Positions 9,038-17,472 of a stretch of DNA of 64,000 nt are shown here, in pieces (position 1 is the first letter of the stretch; every line of letters begins with the position of its first letter). A model generated the notes under the pieces. The model was not told the origin of the DNA, ran no database searches, and worked only from the letters and a program-made list of their open reading frames with translations. The DNA is taken from contig CACYXI010000014.1 in assembly GCA_902778265.1 (NCBI GenBank), forward strand, positions 1 to 64,000, in the 5' to 3' direction. A program made the translations under genes and the position numbers. Origin of the DNA: an uncultured Bacteroidales bacterium (GTDB lineage Bacteria; Bacteroidota; Bacteroidia; Bacteroidales; Bacteroidaceae).

Positions 9038-10057
9038 TTACATTTCGACGAGGATGCGGAAAACCTTGCCTGGATTCTTGCTCCACCATTGCATGGTTTC
9101 AAGGCATTCCTCTGGTTTAACGACTTTTGTGATGAGTTTATCTGTTGGGCAAGTGCCACGCTCGAGATAATGGATTACAGCGCGGAAATCACTTGGATTA
9201 GCATTACGTGAACCGCGAATGTCAAGTTCCTTCTGCACGAAATACTTTGTCTGGAAGCTAACCTCAGACTTTGCGTAGCCGATGCAAACGACACGTCCTG
9301 TAAAGGCTACCTCATTAACTGCGAGATTATATGTGATAGGACTACCAACAGCCTCGATGATAACATCAGGACCAAAGCCGTTTGTTATCTCCTGAAGACG
9401 CTGATGAACATCTTCCGTCATAGTGTTGATTGCGTATGCAGCACCCATTTCCTTGGCGAGAGCAAGCTTCTCGTCGTCAATATCGGCAGCTATTACGGTA
9501 GCGCCACGAGTTACCGCGCGAACAATAGCACCCATACCAACCATACCACAACCGATAACTACTACTACATCAATATCAGTTACCTGACCGCGATCTACTG
9601 CGTGGAAACCTACTGACATAGGCTCAATCAAGGCGCAGGTCTTTGAATCAAGATTGCCGGCTGGGATGATCTTTTCCCAAGGCAATGTGATGAACTCGCG
9701 CATAGCACCGTTACGCTGAACGCCGAGTGTCTCGTTGTGCTGACAGGCATTCACCCTACCATTACGGCAAGAAGCGCACTTGCCACAGTTGGTGTAAGGA
9801 TTGCAAGTAACCACCATTCCAGGTTTGAGATACTCTGGAACGTCAGAACCAACAGCCTCAATAACGGCACCTACCTCGTGACCCGGAATAACTGGGTTGA
9901 GAGCCATAGTGTTTCTACCCATGAATGTGTTGATGTCTGATCCGCAGAATCCAACATAGACCAACTTGAGAAGCACCTCACCAGCCTGTGGCTGCTGTGG
10001 CTTCTCTAAGTTGATGATCTGCAGTTCCTGATTGTGTGAAATCTGAATTGCTTTCAT
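9038..10057 (-). CDS. Zinc-dependent medium-chain dehydrogenase (sugar-acid or polyol dehydrogenase)
   Basis: NAD(P)-dependent alcohol dehydrogenase of the MDR superfamily, 339 residues. Catalytic zinc ligands Cys38 (GFCGSD), His60-Glu61 (GHE) and Glu145; structural zinc cysteines 91, 94, 97 and 105 (NCGKCASCRNGRVNAC); Rossmann loop IGCGMVGMGA near 168-177. Last gene of a set with a COG3618 lactonase and an aldo/keto reductase, divergent from AraC and FucP genes. A step in oxidative L-fucose (or related sugar) breakdown, such as 2-keto-3-deoxy-fuconate oxidation, is inferred. Confidence 0.85.
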   Translation of the reverse strand: MKAIQISHNQELQIINLEKPQQPQAGEVLLKLVYVGFCGSDINTFMGRNTMALNPVIPGHEVGAVIEAVGSDVPEYLKPGMVVTCNPYTNCGKCASCRNGRVNACQHNETLGVQRNGAMREFITLPWEKIIPAGNLDSKTCALIEPMSVGFHAVDRGQVTDIDVVVVIGCGMVGMGAIVRAVTRGATVIAADIDDEKLALAKEMGAAYAINTMTEDVHQRLQEITNGFGPDVIIEAVGSPITYNLAVNEVAFTGRVVCIGYAKSEVSFQTKYFVQKELDIRGSRNANPSDFRAVIHYLERGTCPTDKLITKVVKPEECLETMQWWSKNPGKVFRILVEM

Positions 10058-10086
10058 TTTCTTTTATTTAACTCTTTAACCTAAAA

Positions 10087-10995
10087 CTATTCTGACATGT
10101 TTTTGATATAAGGAAGTTCTGGCAAATTGCCAAAACCGTAGAATGCCTTCGCATTACCGCCAAGGAATGCCGCCTTTTCATCCTCGCTTATCTCCTTGCT
10201 CTTGAGAATGAAATCGTAAGACATACGGTATGTGATGGCTGTTATGGTGCGAGGATAGTCAGAACCCCACATCAGCTTATCCATACCTACAAGATCGGCA
10301 GCCTCACGGATTGATTTGACGGCGGAAGGGAATGGATAGAACTCCTCGTTATAGAGCCAAGTGATGCCACCAGATTCCACCATCACGTTCTTGCCGCAAT
10401 TAGCCAGTTTCACCTGACTGCGGAAGGAAGGTGTCGTCACCATTCCGAAATGTCCTATTGCAGCTTTCAGTTCTGGGCATTCCTTGATTACCTCTGCCAT
10501 TTCCGCTATCTGTTTCTCATCATCCCCAAGGCACATTGATAGTATCATATTCTTCTCTTCCATAGCCTTGAACATAGGCATACGCTCAATAAGCGAGCCC
10601 TTGATTCTGTGTCCCGGAATGGCAATGCCACGGAAAGTCTTGCTCAAGGCATTAACCTGCTGGGCAAGGTCTTTGCTTACGGACAAATCCGTCAGCATAC
10701 CCATGCAGAAGAATCTGTCAGGGTATTTGTTCTGTACTATGGCGAGATAGTCATTCTGATTGCCGTCGATAATCTCCTGAACAATCACAGCCGCGCCAAC
10801 CTGAGCATAATCCATATTTGATAGGAATACCTCAGCCGTGTTACGACCGTCGATCATAAAAGGAGGAAGCATCTGTCTCTCTTCGCCGAAAAACTCAGAG
10901 CGAGACGGATTGCTTTCCAACGAGCGTATTGGCTGTCCATCAACAACCGTATTCTGATTCAGCCATAAATGACTGTGAGCGTCGATTATAGTCAT
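10087..10995 (-). CDS. Amidohydrolase-family sugar lactonase (COG3618; probable L-fuconolactonase)
   Basis: Metal-dependent hydrolase of 302 residues. His7 and His9 in IIDAHSHLW give the HxH metal motif; the conserved late Asp is in MWGSDYPRT. Members of this group open L-fucono- and related 1,4/1,5-lactones. Sits 29 bases upstream of the zinc dehydrogenase and downstream of the aldo/keto reductase that would make the lactone. The substrate is inferred from context. Confidence 0.8.
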   Translation of the reverse strand: MTIIDAHSHLWLNQNTVVDGQPIRSLESNPSRSEFFGEERQMLPPFMIDGRNTAEVFLSNMDYAQVGAAVIVQEIIDGNQNDYLAIVQNKYPDRFFCMGMLTDLSVSKDLAQQVNALSKTFRGIAIPGHRIKGSLIERMPMFKAMEEKNMILSMCLGDDEKQIAEMAEVIKECPELKAAIGHFGMVTTPSFRSQVKLANCGKNVMVESGGITWLYNEEFYPFPSAVKSIREAADLVGMDKLMWGSDYPRTITAITYRMSYDFILKSKEISEDEKAAFLGGNAKAFYGFGNLPELPYIKNMSE

Positions 10996-11004
10996 GTGTT
11001 TAAG

Positions 11005-11116
11005 TTAAAAATGAACAATGAAAAATGAAAAATACATATTTGTTCTTATGTCGAAAAGCATTAGCGAACAGTACTAATTTGTATTTTTCATTTTTCACTT
11101 TTAATTTTTCATTTTA
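11005..11116. repeat. Mirror element, family A, inside the fucose-type operon
   Basis: Arms of GAAAAAT words with centre CATATTTGTTCTTATGTCGA ... AATTTGTATTTTTC. It fills the gap between the aldo/keto reductase and the lactonase genes, both on the minus strand; the TAA stop of the reductase lies at its edge. It could lower read-through between the two genes. Confidence 0.75.
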
Positions 11117-12061
11117 TGAATTCTTCCACCTTACCCTCATCTGATCTCCGATAATTTCTTGAACCTCCTTTACGAGATTCCAGTCGATAGGAGCCTCTGC
11201 AAACTCGATATTCTTCTTTACGTTATCTGGGTTTGCAGAAGAGAATAGGGTAGTGGCAATACGAGGATTGCTGATAGCATACTGAATGGCAAGTTTCTCT
11301 ATTGGATAGCCCTTTGCCTCACAATGCTTAACTGCCTTCTGGCAAGCCTCTACGAGAGACTTTGGAGCAGGATGCCAGTCGGGTACTCCGCGAGAGGAGA
11401 GCAAGCCCATAGAAAGAGGTGAGGCATTGATGATACCCACGTTATGCTGCTCGAAGAAATCGAAATACTCGTTGAGCAGTTCGTCGTTCAGACTATAGTG
11501 GCAGAAGCAAAGGGTTGCCTCTACAGTACCAGCAGGTACATTCTCAATAACCCACTTGATATTCTCTGGCTGAAGGTCTGTGATACCCACATGACCTACA
11601 ACACCCTTCTTCTTCAGTTCAACGAGGGCAGGAAGAGTCTCTTCTGCCACTTTTTGCAAACCGCCTGGAAGAGAAGCCTGGAACTCGATGTCGTGAACAT
11701 TGATAAGGTCTATGTATTCAATGTTCAGACGCTCCATACTCTCATAGACGCTATCTGTTACGCGCTTGGCTGAATAGTCCCATGTATTCACGCCATCCTT
11801 GCCGTAACGGCCGACCTTAGTTGAAAGATAATACTTATCGCGTGGTATTTCCTTCAGCGCCTTTCCTAGTACGGTTTCTGCCTTATAGTGACCATAATAA
11901 GGTGAAACGTCGATGAAGTTCATACCACCTTCTACGGCAGTAAACACAGCATTAATGGCTTCTGATTCCTTGATGTTGCGGAACACGCCGCCGAGAGATG
12001 ATGCACCGAATGAAAGGGCTGATACCTTCATTCCGGTTTTTCCGATTTCGTTATATAGCAT
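11114..12061 (-). CDS. Aldo/keto reductase, L-galactose/L-fucose dehydrogenase-like
   Basis: NAD(P)-dependent sugar dehydrogenase of the AKR fold, 315 residues. Catalytic tetrad visible: Asp51 and Tyr56 (FIDVSPYYG), Lys82 (LSTKVGRYG), His123 (INVHDIE). Its look is that of L-galactose dehydrogenase and D-threo-aldose 1-dehydrogenase, which oxidise L-galactose or L-fucose to the lactone. Probably first gene of the minus-strand set, with a TACCTTTG box at 12172-12179. Divergent from the AraC gene. Confidence 0.85.
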   Translation of the reverse strand: MLYNEIGKTGMKVSALSFGASSLGGVFRNIKESEAINAVFTAVEGGMNFIDVSPYYGHYKAETVLGKALKEIPRDKYYLSTKVGRYGKDGVNTWDYSAKRVTDSVYESMERLNIEYIDLINVHDIEFQASLPGGLQKVAEETLPALVELKKKGVVGHVGITDLQPENIKWVIENVPAGTVEATLCFCHYSLNDELLNEYFDFFEQHNVGIINASPLSMGLLSSRGVPDWHPAPKSLVEACQKAVKHCEAKGYPIEKLAIQYAISNPRIATTLFSSANPDNVKKNIEFAEAPIDWNLVKEVQEIIGDQMRVRWKNS

Positions 12062-12096
12062 AGATTCTTTTTGTTACGGTTTGTGATTTCTTTTCT

Positions 12097-12168
12097 ATCG
12101 CAAAGTCGCAGAGTCGCAAGGTTTTTTGTTTCCTCTGTGTCTTTGCGTCTTTGCGTTTGCAATTTCGA
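12097..12168. repeat. Mirror element, family G (GCAAAGTCG words)
   Basis: CGCAAAGTCGCAGAGTCGCA, a short centre, then CTTTGCGTCTTTGCG. Lies between the promoter and start of the aldo/keto reductase, so it is in the leader. Confidence 0.65.
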
Positions 12169-12171
12169 CTG

Positions 12172-12179
12172 CAAAGGTA
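12172..12179 (-). promoter_or_regulatory. Promoter -7 box of the fucose-type operon
   Basis: TACCTTTG followed by GCAGTCG on the minus strand, 111 bases before the aldo/keto reductase start. Confidence 0.6.
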
Positions 12180-12284
12180 CGAACATTTTGTGATAAAATC
12201 CATATATTTTTCCGTCAAAAGATAGGATAAAAGCGACGCAAGGACGTGAAAATGTTGTTCGTGATAGCATTTTTGCGATAATTA

Positions 12285-12316
12285 TTTGGATAATTCGCGT
12301 TTTTTTATTTACTTTG
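12285..12316 (+). promoter_or_regulatory. Promoter of the AraC-type regulator
   Basis: TTTG (12285-12288), 20 bases, TTACTTTG (12309-12316), one mismatch to TAnnTTTG. The region 12180-12363 between the two divergent promoters is where the regulator most likely binds. Confidence 0.55.
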
Positions 12317-12363
12317 CAACACTAAACAATATTAAAACGTAAATTTAGACGGTAATCAGACTA

Positions 12364-13215
12364 ATGCATAACTCCATAGATGAGTTACATATTTTCACGC
12401 TAAATGTCGGGTATGCACATCATAATGCAGACTGGAACTGGCAGAACGTGCGGAGTCCTTTCGCACGACTCTACTATGTGACGGAAGGCGAGGCTCAGAT
12501 TGATATCGAGGGAGTTCTCTACACTCTCACCCCTGGACATCTCTATTTCATACCTGCCTTTACCAAGCATACTAATATATGTACGGGAGTCTTTGCCCAT
12601 TATTACCTTCATCTATATGAAGATGCGGCAACGTCTATGCTTGATGAATGGCAGTTCCCTGTTGAATTGCCAGCCACACCAACCGATTTGCATCTGTTCC
12701 AACGTATGTGCGAGATGTTTCCTGATTGCGCCTTACCTGCGTCGAACCCAACGACATACGACAACCATCAGACGTTAGCCCAGAATCTCCATAGCAATCT
12801 TATGCGCCCGTTAGGCGAAAAGATGGAGTCAAGAGGCATCGTCTTTCTGCTTATGTCGCGTTTCGTTTCGGCTGCCACGCTTAAGTCGCACGTCAAGGAT
12901 GATCGCATAAGTAATGCCATAAGTTATATCAGAAACAATATCAACAGTCGTATCGAAATTAGCAAGTTGGCTGATATGGCTTGTATGTCGAAGGATCATT
13001 TCACCCGAATGTTCCGTAAGGAAACTGGTGAGACTCCAAACCAATACATCATCCTTCGTAAGATGGAAAAGGCAGAACTGCTTATTGTTACAACCGAGAT
13101 GTCGGTCAAGTCGATAGCAAATGCGTTGGGGTATGATGATTCCTCGTATTTCAATCGCCTCTTCCGAAAGCAAACGGGAGTCACGCCGCAACAGTATAGG
13201 GAAAGTCAGATTTAG
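12364..13215 (+). CDS. AraC-family transcriptional regulator
   Basis: 283 residues: an N-terminal cupin-like sensing domain (VTEGEAQIDIEGVLYTLTPG near 39-58) and a C-terminal pair of helix-turn-helix motifs from about 188 (ISKLADMACMSKDHFTRMF and VKSIANALGYDDSSYFNRLF). Located between the catabolic genes and fucP, so it is the likely sensor and activator for the sugar taken up here. Confidence 0.9.
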   Translation: MHNSIDELHIFTLNVGYAHHNADWNWQNVRSPFARLYYVTEGEAQIDIEGVLYTLTPGHLYFIPAFTKHTNICTGVFAHYYLHLYEDAATSMLDEWQFPVELPATPTDLHLFQRMCEMFPDCALPASNPTTYDNHQTLAQNLHSNLMRPLGEKMESRGIVFLLMSRFVSAATLKSHVKDDRISNAISYIRNNINSRIEISKLADMACMSKDHFTRMFRKETGETPNQYIILRKMEKAELLIVTTEMSVKSIANALGYDDSSYFNRLFRKQTGVTPQQYRESQI

Positions 13216-13235
13216 AAAGTCATGTATGACTTTCT

Positions 13236-13335
13236 AAAATGAAAAATGAATAATGAAAAATACAAGTTACCATTTTCGCCTAAGAAGTGTAATCTGTATT
13301 TTATAATTTTTCATTTTTAATTTTATAATTTATAA
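13236..13335. repeat. Mirror element, family A, between AraC and fucP
   Basis: GAAAAATGAATAATGAAAAA ... centre with CCATTTTCGCCTAAGAAGTG ... ATAATTTTTCATTTTTAATT. Occupies nearly all of the fucP leader. Confidence 0.75.
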
Positions 13336-13343
13336 AAGAAATA

Positions 13344-14648
13344 ATGAACGAACTAAAAGCTAAACTCGTAGAACGTAAGAATCTCGTTACGTTTATTCTC
13401 ATCACCTCACTCTTCTCGTTGTGGGGCTTCGCAAATGATATTACTAACCCGATGGTGGCTGCATTCCAGACCATAATGGAAATATCTGCAACCAAGGCTT
13501 CTATGGTGCAGTTCGCCTTCTATGGCGGTTATGCCACTATGGCTATTCCTGCTGCCCTCTTTATCAAGAAATATAGCTATAAAGCTGGCATCCTCGTCGG
13601 ACTCGCCCTTTATGCTATCGGAGCATTCATGTTCATACCCGCAGCAGAATACCAGATGTTCAGTTTCTTCTGCATCTCGCTCTACGTGCTCACCTTCGGA
13701 CTCGCATTCCTCGAAACAACGGCAAATCCTTATATTCTCTCTCTTGGTGCTCCTGAGAATGCCACCCGCCGACTCAATCTCGCGCAGGCATTCAATCCTA
13801 TGGGCTCTCTTTGCGGAATGTTCATAGCAAGCAACGTGGTTCTTGCTTCTCTCGAAAGTGATACGGAGGCTGTTCGTGCCGTTGGATTCTCCACTCTCGA
13901 TCAGGCAACGAAGGATGCTATCCGACTTCACGACCTTGCCGTTATTCGTGATCCGTATGTCGCACTTGGATTTGTCGTGGCACTCGTCTTTGTCATCATC
14001 GCTATCTTTGTGAAGAAAGATAAGAAGGAGGCAGGCGAAGAGCCAAAGGCTATGGATTCACTCCGTCGTCTTGCAGCCAACCCACGCTATCGTGAGGGCG
14101 TTATCGCTCAGATGTTCTACGTGGCTGCCCAGATTATGTGCTGGACTTTCATTATTCAGTATGCTGACCGCCTCGGTATCGACAAGTCAACTGCCCAGAA
14201 ATATAATATCGTGGCTATGAGTATGTTCTTGTGTAGCCGATTCATCAGCACCTTCCTTATGAAGTACGTTAATGGCAGTCGTTTGCTGATGATTTTCGCT
14301 ATTTGCGCTATGGGTACTACGGCAGGTACAATCCTTATCGACGGTATGGGCGGATTATATTGCCTTGTGGCTACGTCGGCATTCATGAGTCTGATGTTCC
14401 CAACAATCTATGGTATTGCGCTCGAAGGAGTTGACAAGGACGCAACCCTCGGAGCTGCCTTCCTTGTGATGGCAATCGTGGGAGGTGCGTTGATGCCACC
14501 TATGCAAGGCGCGATAATCGATCTCGGAACGGTTGCAGGAATGGCTTCCGTTAATGCGTCATTCATCCTTCCGTTTATCTGTTTCTGCATAATAGCGGTA
14601 TATGGCTTTAGAACGATAAAAAGACCCACCCCTCAGCCCCTCCCATAA
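13344..14648 (+). CDS. fucP: L-fucose:H+ symporter family permease
   Basis: MFS sugar symporter of the FucP group, 434 residues with about 12 membrane segments. Typical opening LFSLWGFANDITNPMVAAFQ and the GYATMAIPA helix; Asn/Glu-rich region FLETTANPYIL (near 121) is the conserved sugar-site helix. The C-terminal RPTPQPLP and stop codon are read from the arm of a family B mirror element, so the last residues may be an acquired extension. Partner of the oxidative catabolic genes. Confidence 0.88.
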   Translation: MNELKAKLVERKNLVTFILITSLFSLWGFANDITNPMVAAFQTIMEISATKASMVQFAFYGGYATMAIPAALFIKKYSYKAGILVGLALYAIGAFMFIPAAEYQMFSFFCISLYVLTFGLAFLETTANPYILSLGAPENATRRLNLAQAFNPMGSLCGMFIASNVVLASLESDTEAVRAVGFSTLDQATKDAIRLHDLAVIRDPYVALGFVVALVFVIIAIFVKKDKKEAGEEPKAMDSLRRLAANPRYREGVIAQMFYVAAQIMCWTFIIQYADRLGIDKSTAQKYNIVAMSMFLCSRFISTFLMKYVNGSRLLMIFAICAMGTTAGTILIDGMGGLYCLVATSAFMSLMFPTIYGIALEGVDKDATLGAAFLVMAIVGGALMPPMQGAIIDLGTVAGMASVNASFILPFICFCIIAVYGFRTIKRPTPQPLP

Positions 14649-14757
14649 ATGGAGGGGAGTAGATACTACCTCTAATCACCTTCTTTTAAGCGAATAAAGG
14701 TAACTTATCCCTCGCCCCTTGGGGAGAGGGTGCCCGTAGGGCGGGTGAGGGGCCAAT
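14622..14757. repeat. Mirror element, family B (CCCCTCCC words), overlapping the fucP end
   Basis: GACCCACCCCTCAGCCCCTC then GGAGGGGAGTAG, a short centre, then CCTCGCCCCTTGGGGAGAGG and GGTGAGGGGCC. The left arm encodes the C-terminal eight residues of FucP. Confidence 0.7.
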
Positions 14758-14810
14758 AATTCTATACAATTAGTTTTAGGAATACTACGCACATTCGGCT
14801 TTCAATGTTT

Positions 14811-15076
14811 GCGGATTAAGGTTCGGGAGATTAAAGAATAGGGTTTATTTGGTTTTCAAACTATCAAACTTTCATCCTTATTCCCTTCATCCTTATTTCA
14901 ATTGCGGATTAAGGTTCGAGAGATTAAAGAATAGGGGTTGTTTGGTTTTCAAACTATCAAACTTTCATCCTTATTCCCTTCATCCTCATTCCAATTGCGG
15001 ATTAAGGTTCGAGAGATTAAAGAATAGGGTAAACTATCAAACTTTCATCCTTATTCCCTTCATCCTTATTCCAATT
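14811..15076. repeat. Three tandem copies of a 93-bp unit
   Basis: Unit begins GCGGATTAAGGTTCGGGAGA and ends CCTTATTTCAATT. Copies start at 14811, 14904 and 14997; the third is 80 bases because 13 bases are missing in the middle. A fourth, diverged start (ACGGATAG) is at 15077. No protein frame is kept. Confidence 0.85.
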
Positions 15077-15120
15077 ACGGATAGCCGAAAACACATTCCC
15101 GGTTACGAAAAACTAAATCT

Positions 15121-15158
15121 TGGAGCCCTTGATGCGTGCTGCATCGGGGGCTTTTTCG
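15121..15158 (+). terminator. Terminator-like hairpin without an obvious gene
   Basis: GAGCCCTTGATGC, short loop, GCATCGGGGGCTTTTT. Strong stem and T tract, but no gene precedes it on the plus strand after the repeats; it may be left from a lost gene. Confidence 0.6.
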
Positions 15159-15247
15159 TTGGAAACACGTGACTTTTGCGTGACATCGAATTATTGTCAT
15201 GCAGTTTCTTGCAGATGTTGAGGGAAAATGTTAACTTTGCAAAGGAA

Positions 15248-15411
15248 AAGACCCACCCAGCCCCCCCCCCATAAAGGGAGGGGAGTAGATAGAACTTCTA
15301 ATCAAAAGGGGAGGTCTTATACAATAATTATAAACAACAATATGCGAACCCTCCGCAAAAAGTAGTAACTACTCCCCTCCCTTTATGGGAGGGGCTAGGG
15401 GGTGGGTCTTT
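15248..15411. repeat. Mirror element, family B, ending at the GNAT start codon
   Basis: GACCCACCCAGCCCCCCCCC and GGGAGGGGAGTAGATAG, centre of about 75 bases, then ACTACTCCCCTCCCTTTATG and GGGGCTAGGGGGTGGGTC. Arms are nearly exact complements. The right arm is immediately followed by the ATG at 15412. Confidence 0.85.
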
Positions 15412-15942
15412 ATGATAATTCGTTCCGCAACAATAAATGATGCAAGAGCTTTGCTCGACATCTATGCTCTATACGTAGAGCAGACGGCAATAACATTCGA
15501 ATATGATGTGCCAAGCGTGGAGGAGTTCAGCAATCGTATTGCGAATACTCTCGACCGCTACCCTTATATCGTGGCAGAAGACGAGACGGGTATTCTCGGC
15601 TATGCCTACGCAGGTGTGTTCAAGGCGAGGGCTGCCTATAACCATTGTGTTGAGACATCCATTTACGTCAAGATGAATGAGCGTGGCAAGGGTGTTGGCA
15701 AGCAACTTTATGCCGAACTTGAGCATCGCCTCAAGGCGCAAGGCATAATAAACGTGAATGCCTGTATCTCGTGGATTGACACCCCCGATGAATATCTCAC
15801 GCAGCAGAGTCCTGAGTTCCATTCTCGTCTCGGGTACGTGAAGTGTGCTCATTTCCATAAGTGTGGCTATAAGTTCGGTCGTTGGTATGATATGATTTGG
15901 ATGGAGAAGATGATAGGAGAGCATGTGGTAAATGAAAAATGA
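15412..15942 (+). CDS. GNAT N-acetyltransferase (phosphinothricin acetyltransferase-like)
   Basis: Acetyl-CoA-dependent N-acetyltransferase, 176 residues from MIIRSATINDA. The acetyl-CoA loop is seen as ERGKGVGKQLYAEL (near 93-106), and NACISWIDTPDEYL with the following FHSRLGYVKCAHF matches the PAT/YncA group. The frame stays open to 15385, but those nine extra residues are repeat sequence. The protein ends N-E-K from a family A arm. Substrate unknown. Confidence 0.85.
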   Translation: MIIRSATINDARALLDIYALYVEQTAITFEYDVPSVEEFSNRIANTLDRYPYIVAEDETGILGYAYAGVFKARAAYNHCVETSIYVKMNERGKGVGKQLYAELEHRLKAQGIINVNACISWIDTPDEYLTQQSPEFHSRLGYVKCAHFHKCGYKFGRWYDMIWMEKMIGEHVVNEK

Positions 15943-16062
15943 AAAGTGAAAAATGAAAAATACAAGTTACATTTATGGTAAAGCCATACGTGAAAATACT
16001 AATCTGTATTTTTCATTTTTCATTTTTCACTTTTCATTTTTCACTTTTCATTTTTCATTTAA
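15928..16062. repeat. Mirror element, family A, between GNAT and DUF5131 genes
   Basis: Arm of AATGAAAAATGAAAAGTGAA words, centre CATTTATGGTAAAGCCATAC, then an unusually long right arm of CATTTTTCACTTTT words. Supplies N-E-K-stop to the GNAT gene and reaches the start of the next gene. Confidence 0.8.
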
Positions 16063-16064
16063 CA

Positions 16065-16865
16065 TTGGAGAACTGGAGCATATACGCCGATTGGAATCCG
16101 TGGCACGGATGTACCAAGATAAGTCCCGGGTGCAGGTATTGCTACGTATATCGTCAGGATGAGATGTACGGAAGTGATACCTCAAGCAGTCTATGCCGCA
16201 AGACAGCCGCTTTCGATCTTCCCATCAAGCGTAAGCGTGATAAGACGTGGAAGATAGAGAGTGGCAAGCTCGTGTTTACGTGCTTCACCTCCGATTTCCT
16301 ACTAAAGGATGCTGACCCGTGGCGAGCCGAGTGCTGGCAGATGATGAAGCGGAGACGCGACCTGAAGTTCTATTTCTTCACCAAGCGCATAGACCGCTTC
16401 ATGGAATGCGTACCCTACGATTGGGGCGACGGATATGATAACGTGCTCGTGGGATGTACCGTGGAGAATCAGCAGATGGCCGACTATCGCTTGCCCATTT
16501 TTCGTTCGTTGCCCATAAAGCATAAGAGCATCATCGTAGCACCTATGATCGAGGCTGTTGACCTCTCCGCCTATCTCGATGATACGATAGAGGAGGTTGC
16601 CGTTAGTGGTGAGTCGGGAGTCCATGCACGTCCTTGCTACTACGATTGGATTCTTGCCATAAGAGAACTGTGTGTAGCCCGCGACATACCCTTCCGATTC
16701 CACCAGACAGGTGCCTATTTCGTCAAGGATGGCAAGATGTACCGCATACCGCGTCGCTACCAGCTCTCTCAGGCTCACAAGGCAAATATCGACTATCGTA
16801 TAGGTGAGTATATGGTGCCTGGCAAGATCAGGTTTGAATGGAAGGATGATGACTATCACGATTAA
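16065..16865 (+). CDS. DUF5131 (Gp37/Gp68-like) protein
   Basis: Member of a family often carried by phages and bacteria, function not established. The conserved start NWSIYADWNPWHGCTKISPG is followed by CRYCY, giving a Cys-x6-Cys-x2-Cys pattern like a radical-SAM cluster motif. Further conserved parts are FFTKRIDRF and VAVSGESGVHARPC. I start at TTG 16065 because the conserved domain begins right there. The ATG at 15975 would add 30 residues translated from repeat DNA. Confidence 0.8.
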   Translation: MENWSIYADWNPWHGCTKISPGCRYCYVYRQDEMYGSDTSSSLCRKTAAFDLPIKRKRDKTWKIESGKLVFTCFTSDFLLKDADPWRAECWQMMKRRRDLKFYFFTKRIDRFMECVPYDWGDGYDNVLVGCTVENQQMADYRLPIFRSLPIKHKSIIVAPMIEAVDLSAYLDDTIEEVAVSGESGVHARPCYYDWILAIRELCVARDIPFRFHQTGAYFVKDGKMYRIPRRYQLSQAHKANIDYRIGEYMVPGKIRFEWKDDDYHD

Positions 16866-16886
16866 ATGTAAAGTGAAAATACGATG

Positions 16887-16934
16887 TAGGGGTATTACTA
16901 AAAAATATGCATACTATGAATACTATGCATACCA
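16887..16934 (+). repeat. Outer inverted repeat, left copy (TATGCATACTATG motif)
   Basis: GGGTATTACTAAAAAATATGCATACTATG and onward to GCATACCA. Matches the reverse complement of 17993-18041 with few differences. Confidence 0.85.
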
Positions 16935-17028
16935 TTATGCCCACGTTCTCACAACGCAAAGCATGGCAATCCATCAATATCTACTTTAAAATGACTAACC
17001 GCCTATCTCGTTATTGTGGATGACTGTG

Positions 17029-17142
17029 CTATCAAAAACGTTCTTAATGAAAAGCTTTTTATGATATAATAACTCTATCAAAAAAGATTCTTAATGTAAG
17101 GCTATTTGTGATATAATTCGAACTATCAAAAAATCTCTCTTA
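17029..17142 (+). repeat. Tandem repeat of about 47 bp, two full copies and a part
   Basis: CTATCAAAAACGTTCTTAAT begins at 17029, with related copies at 17075 and 17123; each contains GATATAAT. No coding frame. Confidence 0.7.
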
Positions 17143-17167
17143 GGGGAGGAACGAGAGCTTAACGTAT

Positions 17168-17312
17168 GGTTTCATAGTATGCATATTTCTAAGTATAACC
17201 CCTTTTTCTACCTTTCAACCTCTATAATAATAATAATTAATTATTATTATTATAGACTATAATGCTGGGGGAAGAAGGGTATTGGTAAAAAATATGCATA
17301 CTATGAAACCTT
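17168..17312. repeat. Inner inverted repeat pair of the TATGCATACTATG motif
   Basis: GGTTTCATAGTATGCATATT at 17168 and its complement ATATGCATACTATGAAACC ending near 17311. Together with the outer pair this gives four copies in alternating orientation. Between them lies the perfect palindrome 17221-17256. Confidence 0.8.
17221..17256. repeat. Perfect 36-bp AT palindrome
   Basis: Arm TCTATAATAATAATAATT (17221-17238) followed directly by its exact complement (17239-17256), no loop. Lies between the inner inverted repeats. Confidence 0.9.
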
Positions 17313-17439
17313 TTTGGTAGAAATGTCGCGCTTATCCCACTCTCAGATAAAGCCACCCACTGCAAAAATGACGTAATTGTCAGAATATTAGAGAGTTGCA
17401 AAATTTTAAGCTTTTTTACGGACGAATTTTCCGAAAATA

Positions 17440-17471
17440 TTTGGCGGTTGTAAATATATTGCTTACCTTTG
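17440..17471 (+). promoter_or_regulatory. Consensus promoter with no clear gene
   Basis: TTTG (17440-17443), exactly 20 bases, TACCTTTG (17464-17471). One of the best promoters in the window, yet no convincing protein gene follows before 18050. Confidence 0.7.
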
Positions 17472-17472
17472 C

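Noticed and set aside
14811..15076. Possible CRISPR array
   Set aside because: Units of 93 bp are repeated end to end with no distinct spacers, and no cas genes are near.
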